Shown in pieces: positions 1 through 10,165 of a stretch of DNA of 64,000 nucleotides. A model generated the notes under the pieces. It searched no databases, had not been told where the DNA came from, and saw only the letters and a list, made by a program, of their open reading frames with translations. How positions within the stretch are numbered: position 1 is the first letter of the stretch; each line of letters opens with the position of its first letter. The translations under genes were made by a program, and so were the position numbers. The stretch comes from Bufo bufo (lineage: Eukaryota > Chordata > Amphibia > Anura > Bufonidae): NCBI RefSeq assembly GCF_905171765.1, contig NC_053390.1:501185336-501249335 (forward strand). The letters are read 5' to 3'.

Positions 1-1020
1 TTTGATCAAATCCCTTAATTGGTACCTTGAAAATGGTAATATACCAAAGGGTCTCCAATTAACCAAGATTCCAGCTCAAGATTTATGTGATGATATGTTC
101 AAACAAGAATGGGATAACTTACTAATGGCGCAATCTAGAGCATTAATCCAACTAATTATCAAGAGAAGGGCACAAATGTTAGAAACAATTACAGAACAAA
201 TCAACTTAATTAGAGAAATAGTTACCCAATTTCCTGTTAATGAAGAGACAAATAAATGGCAAGAACGAATATGCAACAGCTTAGGGACAATAGAGGAAGA
301 ATTTATCCTGAAAAAAGTAAGAAAATTAGGAACTACACAAAAAATAATACACATATGACCAAAACACAAGAGAATTATAAAGAAAACCAGCAAGATATGC
401 ACAAAAGCACTTTAAATGTACAAAAACCTAGAGAACGCAATACACAATTTAATGTACCAATTGCAAATAGATATGAAACCTTAGCTTACCCACATTTTTT
501 CGACAGGACACCACCTCATCACAGGATACGTTCACATCAAGACAAACCCAAATCACCAGAACCAAGACGGTATCAAACATCACCAATGAGACACAACTAC
601 AATTTAAGACAGAGAACACAACCAAAATTGGGATGAAAGAAAATACCCACAGAACACCTATCACGAAAGGAATATATCTCAAACCCAAAACAAGGAGAAC
701 ACATATCAGTCCCATTATCACCATCACCAAGACACACCGGACACAAGAAAAAAAGAACACGAAGGGACAGAGAGAAAAAAGAAAAAAAATACAGGAACTA
801 ACTACAAATAATGATAATGCCATCATAAATCTAAGTTTGATCGTATTAACAACAGCCCAATCTAATCTATTAAACAAAGGACTAAAATTTGCACCTACGG
901 CTAAACTAAGTAAATTTGACACATTTATTGGATTCGAAAAATTTATTAGAAAGGTATGCCTCAAAAAATATTTCAGCAAAAACCCAATAATAACAAATTG
1001 TATAAAACAAGATATATATA
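1..1020 (+). pseudogene. Penelope-like element PLE1, N-terminal coding region (decayed)
   Basis: This is the N-terminal part of a Penelope-like retroelement protein, continuing from before the window. Translated pieces lie in more than one frame. Residues from position 2 onward (NWYLENGNIPKGL, then WDNLLMAQSRALIQLI) and from about 835 onward (LTTAQSNLLNKGLKFAPT, then FEKFIRK and LKKYF) match the conserved segment that precedes the reverse transcriptase in Penelope-like proteins. The frame shifts between these pieces, so no protein can be made. The open stretch at 256-636 is rich in N, R, Q and P and looks like decayed linker. The coding sequence stops abruptly at the mariner insertion at 1021 and resumes near 6094. 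The family assignment rests on remembered conserved motifs and on the RT and endonuclease pieces downstream. Confidence 0.7.
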
Positions 1021-1759
1021 TACAGGGTGGGCCATTTATATGGATACACCTTAATAAAATGGGAATGGTTGGTGTTATTAACTTCCTGTTTGTGGCACAT
1101 TAGAATATGTGAGGGGGGAAACTTTTCAAGATGGGTGGTGACCATGGCGGCCATTTTTAATCCAACTTTTGTTTTTTCAATAGGAAGAGGGTCATGTGAC
1201 ACATCAAACTTATTGGGAATTTCACAAGAAAAACAATGGTGTGCTTGGTTTTAACCACCTCAGCCCCTATAGCTTAAACACCCTTAATGACCAGGCCATT
1301 TTTTACACTTCTGACCTACACTACTTTGACCGTTTATTGCTCGGTCATGCAACTTACCACCCAAATGAATTTTACCTCCTTTTCTTCTCACTAATAGAGC
1401 TTTCATTTGGTGGTATTTCATTGCTGCTGACATTTTTACTTTTTTTGTTATTAATCGAAATTTAACGATTTTTTTGCAAAAAAATGACATTTTTCACTTT
1501 CAGTTGTAAAATTTTGCAAACAAAATGAGATCCATATATAAATTTTTCTCTAAATTTATTGTTCTACATGTCTTTGATAAAAAAAAATGGTTTGGGTAAA
1601 AGTTATAGCGTTTACAAACTATGGTACAAAAATGTGAATTTCCGCTTTTTGAAGCAGCTCTGACTTTCTGAGCACCTGTCATGTTTCCTGAGGTTCTACA
1701 ATGCCCAGACAGTACAAACACCCCACAAATGACCCCATTTCGGAAAGTAGACACCCTAA

Positions 1760-3660
1760 GGTATTCGCTGATGGACATAGTGAGTTCATAGAACTTTTTA
1801 TTTTTTGTCACAAGTTAGCGGAAAATGATGATTTTATATATTTTTTTTCTTACAAAGTCTCATATTCCACTAACTTGTGACAAAAAAATAAAAACTTCTA
1901 TGAACTCACTATGCCCATCAGCGAATACCTTGGGGTGTCTTCTTTCCAAAATGGGGGCACTTGTGGGGTAGTTATACTGCCCTGGGATTCTAGGGGCCCA
2001 AATGTGTGGTAAGTAGTTTGAAATCAAAATGTGTAAAAAATGGCCGGTGAAATCCGAAAGGTGCTCTTTGGAATGTGGGCTCCTTTGCCCACCTAGGCTG
2101 CAAAAAAGTGTCACACATCTGGTATCTCCGTACTCACGAGAAGTTGGGCAATGTGTTTTGGGGTGTCATTTTACATATACCCATGCTGGGTGAGATAAAT
2201 ATCTTGGTCAAATGCCAACTTTGTATAAAAAAATGGGAAAAGTTGCCGTTTGCCAAGATATTTCTCTCACCCAGCATGGGTATATGTAAAATGACACCCC
2301 AAAACACATTGCCCAACTTCTCCTGAATACGGCGATACCACGTGTGACACTTTTTTGCAGCCTAGGTGGGCAAAGGGGCCCACATTCCAAAGAGCACCTT
2401 TCGGATTTCACCGGCCATTTTTTACAGATTTTGATTTCAAACCACTTCTCACGCATTCGGCCCCTAAAATGCCAGGGCAGTATAACTACCCCACAAGTGA
2501 CCCCATTTTGGAAAGAAGACACCCCAAGGTATTTCGTGATGTGCATAGTGAGTTCATGGAAGTTTTTATTTTTTGTCACAAGTTAGTGGAATATGAGACT
2601 TTGTAAGGAAAAAAAAAAAATCATAATTTTCCGCTAACTTGTGACAAAAAATAAAAAATTCTAGGAACTCGCCATGCCCCTCACGGAATACCTTGGGGTG
2701 TCTTCTTTCCAAAATGGGTTCACTTGTGGGGTAGTTATACTGCCCTGGCATTCTAGGGGCCCTAATGTGTGGTAAGTAGGTAAATGACCTGTGAAATCCG
2801 AAAGGTGCTCTTTGGAATGTGGGCCCCTTTGCCCACCTAGGCTGCAAAAAAGTGTCACACATGTGGTATCGCCATATTCAGGAGAAGTTGGGCAATGTGT
2901 TTTGGGGTGTCTTTTTACATATACTCATGCTGGGTGAGAGAAATATCTCGGCAAAAGACAACTTTTCCCATTTTTTATACAAAGTTGTCATTTGACCAAG
3001 ATATTTATCTCACCCAGCATGGGTATATGTAAAATGACACCCCAAAACACATTGCCCAACTTCTCCTGAGTACGGCGATACCAGATGTGTGACACTTTTT
3101 TGCAGCCTAGATGCGCAAAGGGGCCCACATTCCTTTTATGAGGGCATTTTTAGACATTTGGATCCCAGACTTCTTCTCGCGCTTTAGGGCCCCTAGAATG
3201 CCAGGGCAGTATAAATACCCCACATGTGACCCCATTTTGGAAAGATGACACCCCAAGGTATTCAATGAGGGGCATGGCGAGTTCATAGAATTTTTTTTTT
3301 TTTTGGCACAAGTTAGCGGAAATTGATATTTTATTTTTTTTCTCACAAAGTCTCCCTTTCCGCTAACTTGGGACAAAATTTCAATCTTTCATGGACTCAA
3401 TATGCCCCTCACGGAATACCTTGGGGTGTCTTCTTTCCGAAATGGGGTCACATGTGGGGTATTTATGCTGCCCTGGCATTCTAGGGGCCCTAAAGCGTGA
3501 GAAGAAGTCTGGAATATAAATGTCTAAAATTTTTTACGCATTTGGATTCCGTGAGGGGTATGGTGAGTTCATGTGAGATTTTATTTTTTGACAAAAGTTA
3601 GTGGAATATGAGACTTTGTAAGAAAAAATAATAATATTTCCGCTAACTTGTGCCAAAAAA
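1760..3660. repeat. Array of alternating inverted repeats (six palindrome centres)
   Basis: Sequence blocks are repeated alternately forward and reversed. I place palindrome centres near 1846, 2229, 2610, 2973, 3340 and 3626, mostly 363-383 bp apart. Two kinds of centre occur: one around CACAAGTTAG / CTAACTTGTG (1846, 2610, 3340, 3626) and one around CATGCTGGGTGAGA / TCTCACCCAGCATG (2229, 2973). Shared flanking words include GGTGTCTTCTTTCC, CTGCCCTGGCATTCTAGG and CAGCCTAGGTGGGC. Small open frames here are mirror images of one another and are not credible genes. Confidence 0.88.
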
Positions 3661-3679
3661 ATGTCTGAATGGAGCCTTA

Positions 3680-4270
3680 CAGGGGGGTGATCAATGACAG
3701 GGGGGTGATCAATGACAGGGGGTGATCAGGGAGTCTATATGGGGTGATCACCCCCCTGTAAGGCTGCATTCAGATGTCCGTATGCGTTTTGCGGATCCGA
3801 TCCATGTATCAGTGGATCCGTAAAAATCATACTGACATCTGAATGCAGCCTTACAGTGGGGTGATCAATGACAGGGGGGTGATCAGGGAGTCTTTATGGG
3901 GTGATCACCCCCGTCATTGATCACCCCCCTGTAAGGCTGCATTCAGATGTCCGTATGCGTTTTGCGGATCCGATCCATGTATCAGTGGATCCGTAAAAAT
4001 CATACGGACATCTGAATGCAGCCTTACAGGGGGGTGATCAATGACAGGGGGTGATCAATGACAGGGGGGTGATCAATGACAGGGGGGTGATCAGGGAGTC
4101 TATATGGGGTGATCACCCCCCTGTAAGGCTGCATTCAGATGTCCGTATGCGTTTTGCGGATCCGATCCATGTATCAGTGGATTTGTAAAAATCATACAGA
4201 CGTCTGAATGGAGCCTTACAGGGGGGTGATCAATGACAGGGGGGTGATCAGGGAGTCTATATGGGGTGAT
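3680..4270. repeat. GATC-rich tandem array carrying three copies of a hairpin MITE
   Basis: Short units of the type GGGGGGTGATCAATGACA alternate with a near-perfect hairpin of about 100 bp present three times, at about 3762-3855, 3931-4028 and 4124-4222. Each hairpin begins TAAGGCTGCATTCAGATGTC and ends with the reverse complement, with the loop around GATCCATGTATCAGTGGATC. The hairpin ends in TAA/TTA, like TAA-flanked Harbinger-type MITEs, and appears to have been multiplied with the array in steps of about 170-190 bp. Confidence 0.85.
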
Positions 4271-4359
4271 CAGGGGGGGATCAGGGGTGAATAAGAGGTT
4301 AATAAGTGACGGGGGGGTGTAGTGTAGTGTGGTGCTTGGTGCTACATATTGCTGAGCTA

Positions 4360-4650
4360 CCTGTGTCCTCTGGTGGTCGATCCAAACAAAAGGGACCACC
4401 AGAGGACCAGGTATTAGGTATATTAGACGCTGTTATCAAAACAGCATCTAATATACCTGTTAGGGGTTAAAAAAATCGCATCTCCAGCCTGCCAGTGAAC
4501 GATCGCCGCTGGCAGGCTGGAGATCCACTCTCTTACCTTCCGTTCCTGTGAACGTGCGCGCCTGTGTGCGCGCGTTCACAGGAAATCTCGCGTCTCGCGA
4601 GATGACGCACAGATGCGTTCAGGAGGAATGAATCAACCACCTTCCGGACG
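4360..4650. repeat. Chain of short hairpins next to the right end of the TTAA element
   Basis: Five self-complementary pairs follow one another: CCTCTGGTGGTC with GACCACCAGAGG; ATTAGACGCTGTT with AACAGCATCTAAT; CTCCAGCCTGCCAG with CTGGCAGGCTGGAG; CTGTGAACGTGCGCGC with GCGCGCGTTCACAG; and TCTCGCG with CGCGAGA. There is no coding frame. Subterminal hairpins of this kind are common in non-autonomous DNA transposons; any function is inferred. Confidence 0.75.
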
Positions 4651-4727
4651 CATCCGTGCGTTAGGCGGTCGGGAGGTGGTTAAGGTAACTTTATTCTTTC
4701 ATGAGTTATTTACAAGTTTCTGACCAC

Positions 4728-5786
4728 TTATAAAATGTGTTCAATGTGCTGCCCATTGTGTTGGATTGTCAATGCAACCCTCTTCTCCCACTCTTCACAC
4801 ACTGATAGCAACACCACAGGAGAAATGCTAGCACAGGCTTCCAGTATCCGTAGTTTCAGGTGCTGCACATCTCGTATCTTCACAGCATAGACAATTGCCT
4901 TCAGATGACCCCAAAGATAAAAGTCTAAGGGGGTCAGATCAGGAGACCTTGGGGGCCATTCAACTGGCCCACGACGACCAATCCACTTTCCAGGAAACTG
5001 TTCATCTAGGAATGCTCGGACCTGACACCCATAATGTGGTGGTGCACCATCTTGCTGGAAAAACTCAGGGAACGTGCCAGCTTCAGTGCATAAAGAGGGA
5101 AACACATCATCATGTAGCAATTTCGCATATCCAGTGGCCTTGAGGTTTCCATTGATGAAGAATGGCCCCACTATCTTTGTACCCCATATACCACACCATA
5201 CCATCAATTTTTTTGTTCCAACAGTCTTGGAGGAATCTAGCCAATGTGGGTTAGTGTCAGACTAATAGCGGTGGTTTTGTTTGTTAACTTCACCATTCAC
5301 ATAAAAGTTTGCCTCATCACTGAACAAAATCTTCTGCTTAAACTGAGGGTCCTGTTCCAATTTTTGTTTTGCCCATTCTGCAAATTCAGTGCGCCGATCT
5401 GGGTCATCCTCGTTGAGATGCTGCAGTAGCTGGAGTTTGTAAGGGTGCCATTTGTGAGTAGTTAATATCCGCCGAAGGGATGTTCGACTAATGCCACTCT
5501 CCTGTGACATGTGGCGAGTGCTACGCTGTGGGCTCTTGCTGAATGAAGCTAGGACAGCCACTGATGTTTCTTCATTAGAGACAGATTTCATGCGTCCACA
5601 TTTTGGCAAATCCAACACTGAACCCGTTTCACGAAACTTAGCAAGCAGTTTGCTAACTGTAGCATGGGAGATGGGTGGTCTCGTAGGGTGTCTTGCATTG
5701 AAATCTGCTGCAATGACCCGGTTACTGCGTTCACCAGACATCAACACAATTTCTATCCGCTCCTCACTTGTTAACGGTGGCGACAT
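4728..5786 (-). pseudogene. Mariner-type transposase, copy 1 (one in-frame stop)
   Basis: The most likely start is the Met of MSPPLTSEERIEIVL at 5786; an upstream Met lies inside the terminal repeat. The frame has 352 codons and ends HNGQHIEHIL. The first 110 residues carry the paired helix-turn-helix region (ISHATVSKLLAKF, then GISRTSLRRIL). The catalytic domain shows LFSDEANF (D157), FFQQDGAPPH (D246) and RSPDLTPLDFYLWG (D283), a DDD triad with 36 residues between the last two. The only lesion is a TAG at 5262-5264, where copy 2 has TGG (Trp). The enzyme would cut and paste its own element at TA. The subfamily within the IS630-Tc1-mariner group is not certain. Confidence 0.88.
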
Positions 5787-6093
5787 GTCAATGGCTGTAA
5801 ACAAAGAGAAACTTGTAAATAACTCATGAAAGAATAAAGTTACGTTAAAACCAAGCACACCATTGTTTTTCGTGTGAAATTCCCAATAAGTTTGATGTGT
5901 CACATGACCCTCTTCCTATTGAAAAAACAAAAGTTGGATTCAAAATGGCCGACTTCAAAATGGCCACCATGGTCACCACCCATCTTGAAAAGTTTCCCCC
6001 CTCACATATACTAATGTGCCACAAACAGGAAGTTAATATCACCAACCATTCCCATTTTATTAATGTGTATCCATATAAATGGCCCACCCTGTA

Positions 6094-7800
6094 CACATAC
6101 CAATCTGAAACAAAAAACAAAGATGTACCCAAGGCAAGAAATAGGCCAGAAAATAGCGGCATTCAAGAAAAACATAGAAGCAGACATCAGAAAAATGAAA
6201 ACACCCCAACAGAAGAAATAATTTGAGCCCAGCAGAATTTAAGGCTATAAAACAACTCCAAGATCAGGAAGACATTATTATTAGGCCTGCTAATAAAGAA
6301 GGTGCAATAGTTATTTTAGATTCACAACAATATGACACAGAATGTACAAGATAACTAGCAGATGATCCCACGTATCAAAAATTGGGCAAAAACCCTACCA
6401 ATGAGTACAATAAAGCATTAATAAAATTTGCTAGAAGAGGATTAGACACAAATATTCTACAAGAACAAGAATATAAATATATCATAGGCACGTAACAACG
6501 ATTACCAGTATTTTATTGCATTCCAAAGATACACAAAGATCTGGAAAAAAAAAGCAGGAAGACTCATTATTTCAGGCATTGGCTCATTAACCTCAAACTT
6601 ATCCCATTACATCGACAAGATCTTACAACCAATAGTTCAAAAGAGTTTTTCATATATCAAAGATAGCACTCAAGTCATAAAAATAATAGAGCACACAAAT
6701 TATCAACTGGGAGGTAACCTGGTACTCTGGCACAGGTATATAGACGATAATTTACTTATATGGAATAAAACAGAAACTGAACTTAAAAGTTTTGTTGACT
6801 CTATCAACAATAACCAATCAAATTTAAAATTTACTTTAAACTACAGCACACAACAAATAGAATTTTTGGATTTATTAGTCTCAACAGAAATTGACTATTT
6901 AATTCGTAAAACATACCAAAAACCAGTATCCAGAAACGGTCATATTTTATTTTCAAGTTGCCATTTGCCGAGATGGCTTATAAATATCCCGACTGGCCAA
7001 TTTAAAAGATTAAAACAAAATTGTACAAAAAAGGAAGACTTCCATAAAGAAGCACAAGAAATCAAAGAACAATTTATAATACAACTATATCCGCCAGACC
7101 TACTAGACAAATTACAAAAGAAATTATGACAAGAGAGACATTTTTGCAAACCAAAATTAATGATGCCAGCACAATATCACAACAGGAATAGCCAATTAGA
7201 ATTATACTACCATACAACACCTAACATAAACAAATAGAAAACATTATTAAAAAGCATTGGCACCATATACTCAAAGACAAAACAATAGGACTTTTATTAA
7301 CAGAAAAAACACAAATCACATATACTAAAGCACCCAATTTACCATTAAAAATTGCTCCAACTGTACATAATAATAAAAAACATAAAAAATCTATGATACA
7401 AGGTTGGCATAATTTAAAAGGCTTCTTTCGGTGTGGTCGTTGCAACAACTGCAAAACCACCAAGTTCCCCCAAAAAACAACAAAATTCATTCATATAACA
7501 GCACATTTTCATGGGAAATCAGAGACCTTTTAACTTGTAATTCAACCAGTGTAATTTACATAATAGAATGCCCATGCAAAATACATTGGTAGGACAAAAA
7601 GGACCTTGAAAATAAGAATTTCAGAACACATATCCAACATAAAGAAAGGATATGAGAAACATCCTCTATCAATGCATTTCAAGCAGGTACACAATAAAGA
7701 TCCCAGTGGGATCACATTTGCGGCCTTGAAAAAATGTAAACATTTTAAAGATGTCAAGATTAGAATCATGATATAGCTACAACTTCAATACACTAAAACC
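6094..7800 (+). pseudogene. PLE1 reverse transcriptase and GIY-YIG endonuclease region (heavily decayed)
   Basis: This continues the Penelope-like reading interrupted at 1021. Translated pieces give RPANKEGAIVILD (about 6280), RLPVFYCIPKIHKDL (about 6500), GIGSLTSNLSHYIDKILQP (about 6575) and the catalytic-type box RYIDDNLLIW (about 6740). The spacing between YIKDSTQVI and YIDD is too short, so much of the palm domain has been deleted. Later come a cysteine cluster GFFRCGRCNNC (about 7425) and the GIY-YIG endonuclease remnant with IYIIECPC (about 7555) and RISEH (about 7615). Stops and shifts are frequent. It is older than the mariner copy inserted in it. Confidence 0.8.
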
Positions 7801-8345
7801 AGGAGGTTTAAACTCAGATTTTGAACTATGAGGTTTTATATAGGGGGTTACGCCTCTCCCTAACGTGCGGCCGTGTGTCTGGCTGTTTTCCAGCACTTCG
7901 CCCCCCCCCCCCTCGGGGGAAGGCTCCCTGCCCAAACTTCTATCAAATTGATAACACCCGTCAACATAACATAATTATATTAATCAAAAATGTTATGGCA
8001 GCACATAAAGAAAACACACAGAAGTTCCAGAAACATAAATATCATGTCCCTTATAGAGGGAATGTATAAAGTAAAAAAAAACGCATGTAAACCGCAACGA
8101 AAACGCATATGCGGTTTTTTTAATTTTTACTTATTTTTACACAACTTTTAATGTTATTAGATATTATTTTATTATTGTATTTTACTTATTTTATTTTATC
8201 TTGCCTAATGAAATATTATATGAACAAAAGGATCTATTATTACCATTCTAATGAATATATAGAGAGAAAATACGATGTTAAGGAAAAACCAAAGAACAGT
8301 TTTACAAATAAAAAAGTCCATAATAAATATACCACACAGGTGAGG
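7801..8345 (+). other. PLE1 3' non-coding region
   Basis: No gene is visible. The stretch contains a C-run followed by CTCGGGGG (about 7900-7920), then A/T-rich sequence with AAACGCATATGCGG (about 8102), a self-complementary core. A closely similar word, AAGACGCATATGCG, recurs near 10357 in the sequence beyond PLE2. This suggests that both stretches belong to related Penelope termini, which are commonly arranged in partial tandem. Confidence 0.45.
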
Positions 8346-8567
8346 TAGGGGGCGGCACAGCCACACAGATAGTTAGCGCTGACAGTCAATGCAGTTCACA
8401 CGGCTGAAGAGGACCCACACGATCGGTGGTGCACAGCTGAACATAGCAGGTACAGTGCATGTGTTATCAGTGTAAGAGAGAATATAGACAGCGGCACTCA
8501 CCCGTTTATGGAGATAGCAGCAGCTTTATTCCAAAATCAAGTGTGGCAGGGGGCGGACAATTCTAAA

Positions 8568-8624
8568 GCACACATTTAACAGCGGCGGCCGTTTCGCGCT
8601 ACATGCGCTTCCTCAGGCTGTGCG
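8568..8624 (-). ncRNA. Hammerhead-ribozyme-like fold in the PLE2 terminal region
   Basis: Read on the minus strand, CGCACA (8624-8619) can pair with UGUGUG (8574-8569 region) as stem I. The core CUGAGGA is followed by a GCGC/GCGC stem with loop AUGUA, then GAA, then a stem ACGGC/GCUGU with loop CGCC, then U at the cleavage position. This order (CUGANGA, stem II, GAAA, stem III, UH) is the hammerhead plan; position 7 of the core is known to vary. Deviations are one extra A before stem II and unpaired bases beside the core. Hammerheads are known in Penelope-like elements. Activity is not shown. Confidence 0.6.
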
Positions 8625-8799
8625 TCAATGCGTGCTTGCGCATCGCTCCTTTTACCCATTGGCGCAGGCCGTTGTCATAGAGATCGACAAACAAGACTGC
8701 GTCCATGCAAAAGGATGACTCAAACTATAAAACAATATACAAGTAACAACAGGCTATAAGCAATATGCACAACACGCATGTAAAATTGTAAATCTGTTT

Positions 8800-10092
8800 T
8801 TACAGGAAAGGGCTGAGATCATTTCTGTCATTTAATCCAAGCTCCCCCAGAGCTTGTGTGCGCAAGATCCATCTTGCTTCCCTCTGCAGGAGGAGGCGGT
8901 GTCTATCCCCTCCCTGCAGAGGGGTGGACACAATCTCTAGGCCGGAGAAAGAAATACAATCAGTATCTCCACCATGGGCCTCTCTGACATGATCTATTAA
9001 TCTCGGGCATCCCTTCCCTGTCTTGTTAGAGTTGAAGTGCTCCCTAACTCTTTCATAGAGGCACCTGATGGTCTTCCCGATATAGAATCGCCCGCAGGTG
9101 CACAGCAGTAAATACACCACATATGTGCTCCGGCAGTTGATAAAGGTATTAATTCTGTGCTGAATCCCAGCAAACTCAATGAACTTTTTTTGGGAATTAT
9201 AGGTGCATAGTGAGCAACTGCCACATCTAAAATTACCTTTGGGTAGATTACTCCTAAGCCAATTTTTACTCTTGCTGGGCTGAAACCTACTCCTAACAAT
9301 TCTGTCTTTAACAGTGTGGCTCCTTCTGAGAGAAATCAGTGGTTTCTGTCCTGTGAGCTCATTCAGGGTTGCATCTCTCCTCAGAATATCCCAATTTTTG
9401 AATATTACTGAGCGAATCCGCTCCGCCATAGGGCTGTATTTAAAGGAAAATGCAAACCTGGTGCCCCTAATGTCTGTCTTCCTCTGGTTAACCCTACAAC
9501 TGCTGCTCTACAGTAAACTATCCTGTGAGAAGCTCTCTTCTACCCTCTTTATGTCTCTGTTGAGCGGTTCTTCGGGGTACCCTCTCTTCAATAATCGCTG
9601 TTTTAAATCATAAGCCTGTCTGTGGTAACCACTGTCTTTACTGTTGATACACCTCAATCTAATAAATTGTCCGTATGGTACGGCTTTTTTGACACTCTGT
9701 GGGTGGAAGCTGTCATTGTGGAGCAAGGAGTTGGTCGCCGTGGGCTTGCGAAAGCCCTCCGTGACCAACTCGTCGCCCTCCACCACGACGGCCACATCCA
9801 GGAATTCCAATCTTGTGCCTCCAAAATTAAGGGTGAAGGTCATTCCCATGTCATTTCTATTGAGGAACGCAACAAACTCGCTACACTCATTCTCTGTACC
9901 CTCCCAGACTATGAACACGTCGTCCACAAACCGTAGATACATTTTTAACTTTGGTAAAAATGGATTCATAGTTGAATAAATGTACCTGTCCTCTAGTCTG
10001 GCAAGGTACATATACACGAATGTACAAGAGACGGGGGTCCCCATAGCCGTACCCAGCCTTTGCCTATACCACTCATTCCCAAACAAACACAT
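8800..10092 (-). pseudogene. PLE2 reverse transcriptase-GIY-YIG protein fragment (one in-frame stop)
   Basis: One continuous frame runs from 10092 to 8800, broken only by a TAG at 9508-9510. The upper part has the RT motifs GTAMGTPVSCTFVYMY and YLRFVDDVFIVW (FVDD active site), then FTLNFGGTRLEFLDV and GQFIRLRCI. The lower part has a CGSCSLCTY cysteine cluster and the endonuclease core YVVYLLLCTCGRFYIGKT with RVREHF. In the family this protein copies element RNA primed at a nick made by the GIY-YIG domain. The N-terminus and the first RT motifs are missing. It is far better preserved than PLE1, so it is probably younger. Confidence 0.87.
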
Positions 10093-10165
10093 TATTTGTT
10101 AGAATGAACTCAAGTGCCTCACCAATGAAGTCACAATAAAGAAAATTCAGAAATAACCTACAAAA

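Larger units (their letters stand above)
1255..4679. mobile_element. Non-autonomous TTAA-flanked element (piggyBac-like) nested in mariner copy 1
   Basis: TTAA occurs at 1251-1254 and again at 4680-4683, exactly where the uninterrupted mariner reads GGTTTTAACGTAAC, so TTAA is the duplicated target. The ends are short inverted repeats: CCACCTC on the left, and CCACCTCCCGACCGCC read inward from the right. TTAA duplication with CC-starting ends is the piggyBac signature; Kolobok elements also use TTAA. No transposase frame is visible. The interior holds an A/T-rich left part (1255-1750), a regular array of alternating palindromes (1760-3660), a GATC-rich hairpin array (3680-4270) and a chain of short hairpins near the right end (4360-4650). 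Confidence 0.85.
1023..6091 (-). mobile_element. Tc1/mariner-superfamily element, copy 1, inserted in PLE1
   Basis: The element starts CAGGGTGGGCCATTTATATG and ends with the reverse complement, flanked by TA at 1021-1022 and 6092-6093. The terminal inverted repeats are long, about 280 bp, reaching inward past TTCTTTCATGAGTTATTT on both sides. The transposase lies on the minus strand at 4728-5786. Removing the 3.4-kb insert at 1255-4679 leaves about 1.64 kb, close to the 1622 bp of copy 2 at 26834-28455, to which it is nearly identical. It interrupts PLE1 coding sequence, so it is younger than PLE1 and older than the insert it carries. Confidence 0.92.
8345..10165 (-). mobile_element. Penelope-like element PLE2, 5'-truncated
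   Basis: The minus strand carries the C-terminal two thirds of a Penelope-like protein (8800-10092) followed by a 3' region (8345-8799) with a hammerhead-type fold. This order, RT then GIY-YIG then a terminal region with a hammerhead, is the known Penelope layout. Upstream of 10092, codons resembling FLYCDFIGEALEFIL can be read in another frame to about 10160, so a frameshift near 10085 separates the start of the palm domain. The boundaries are approximate and I could not identify a target duplication. Confidence 0.75.

Noticed and set aside
449..979. 176-codon minus-strand open frame
   Set aside because: Hydrophobic, low-complexity, and opposite to Penelope codons with recognisable motifs on the plus strand.
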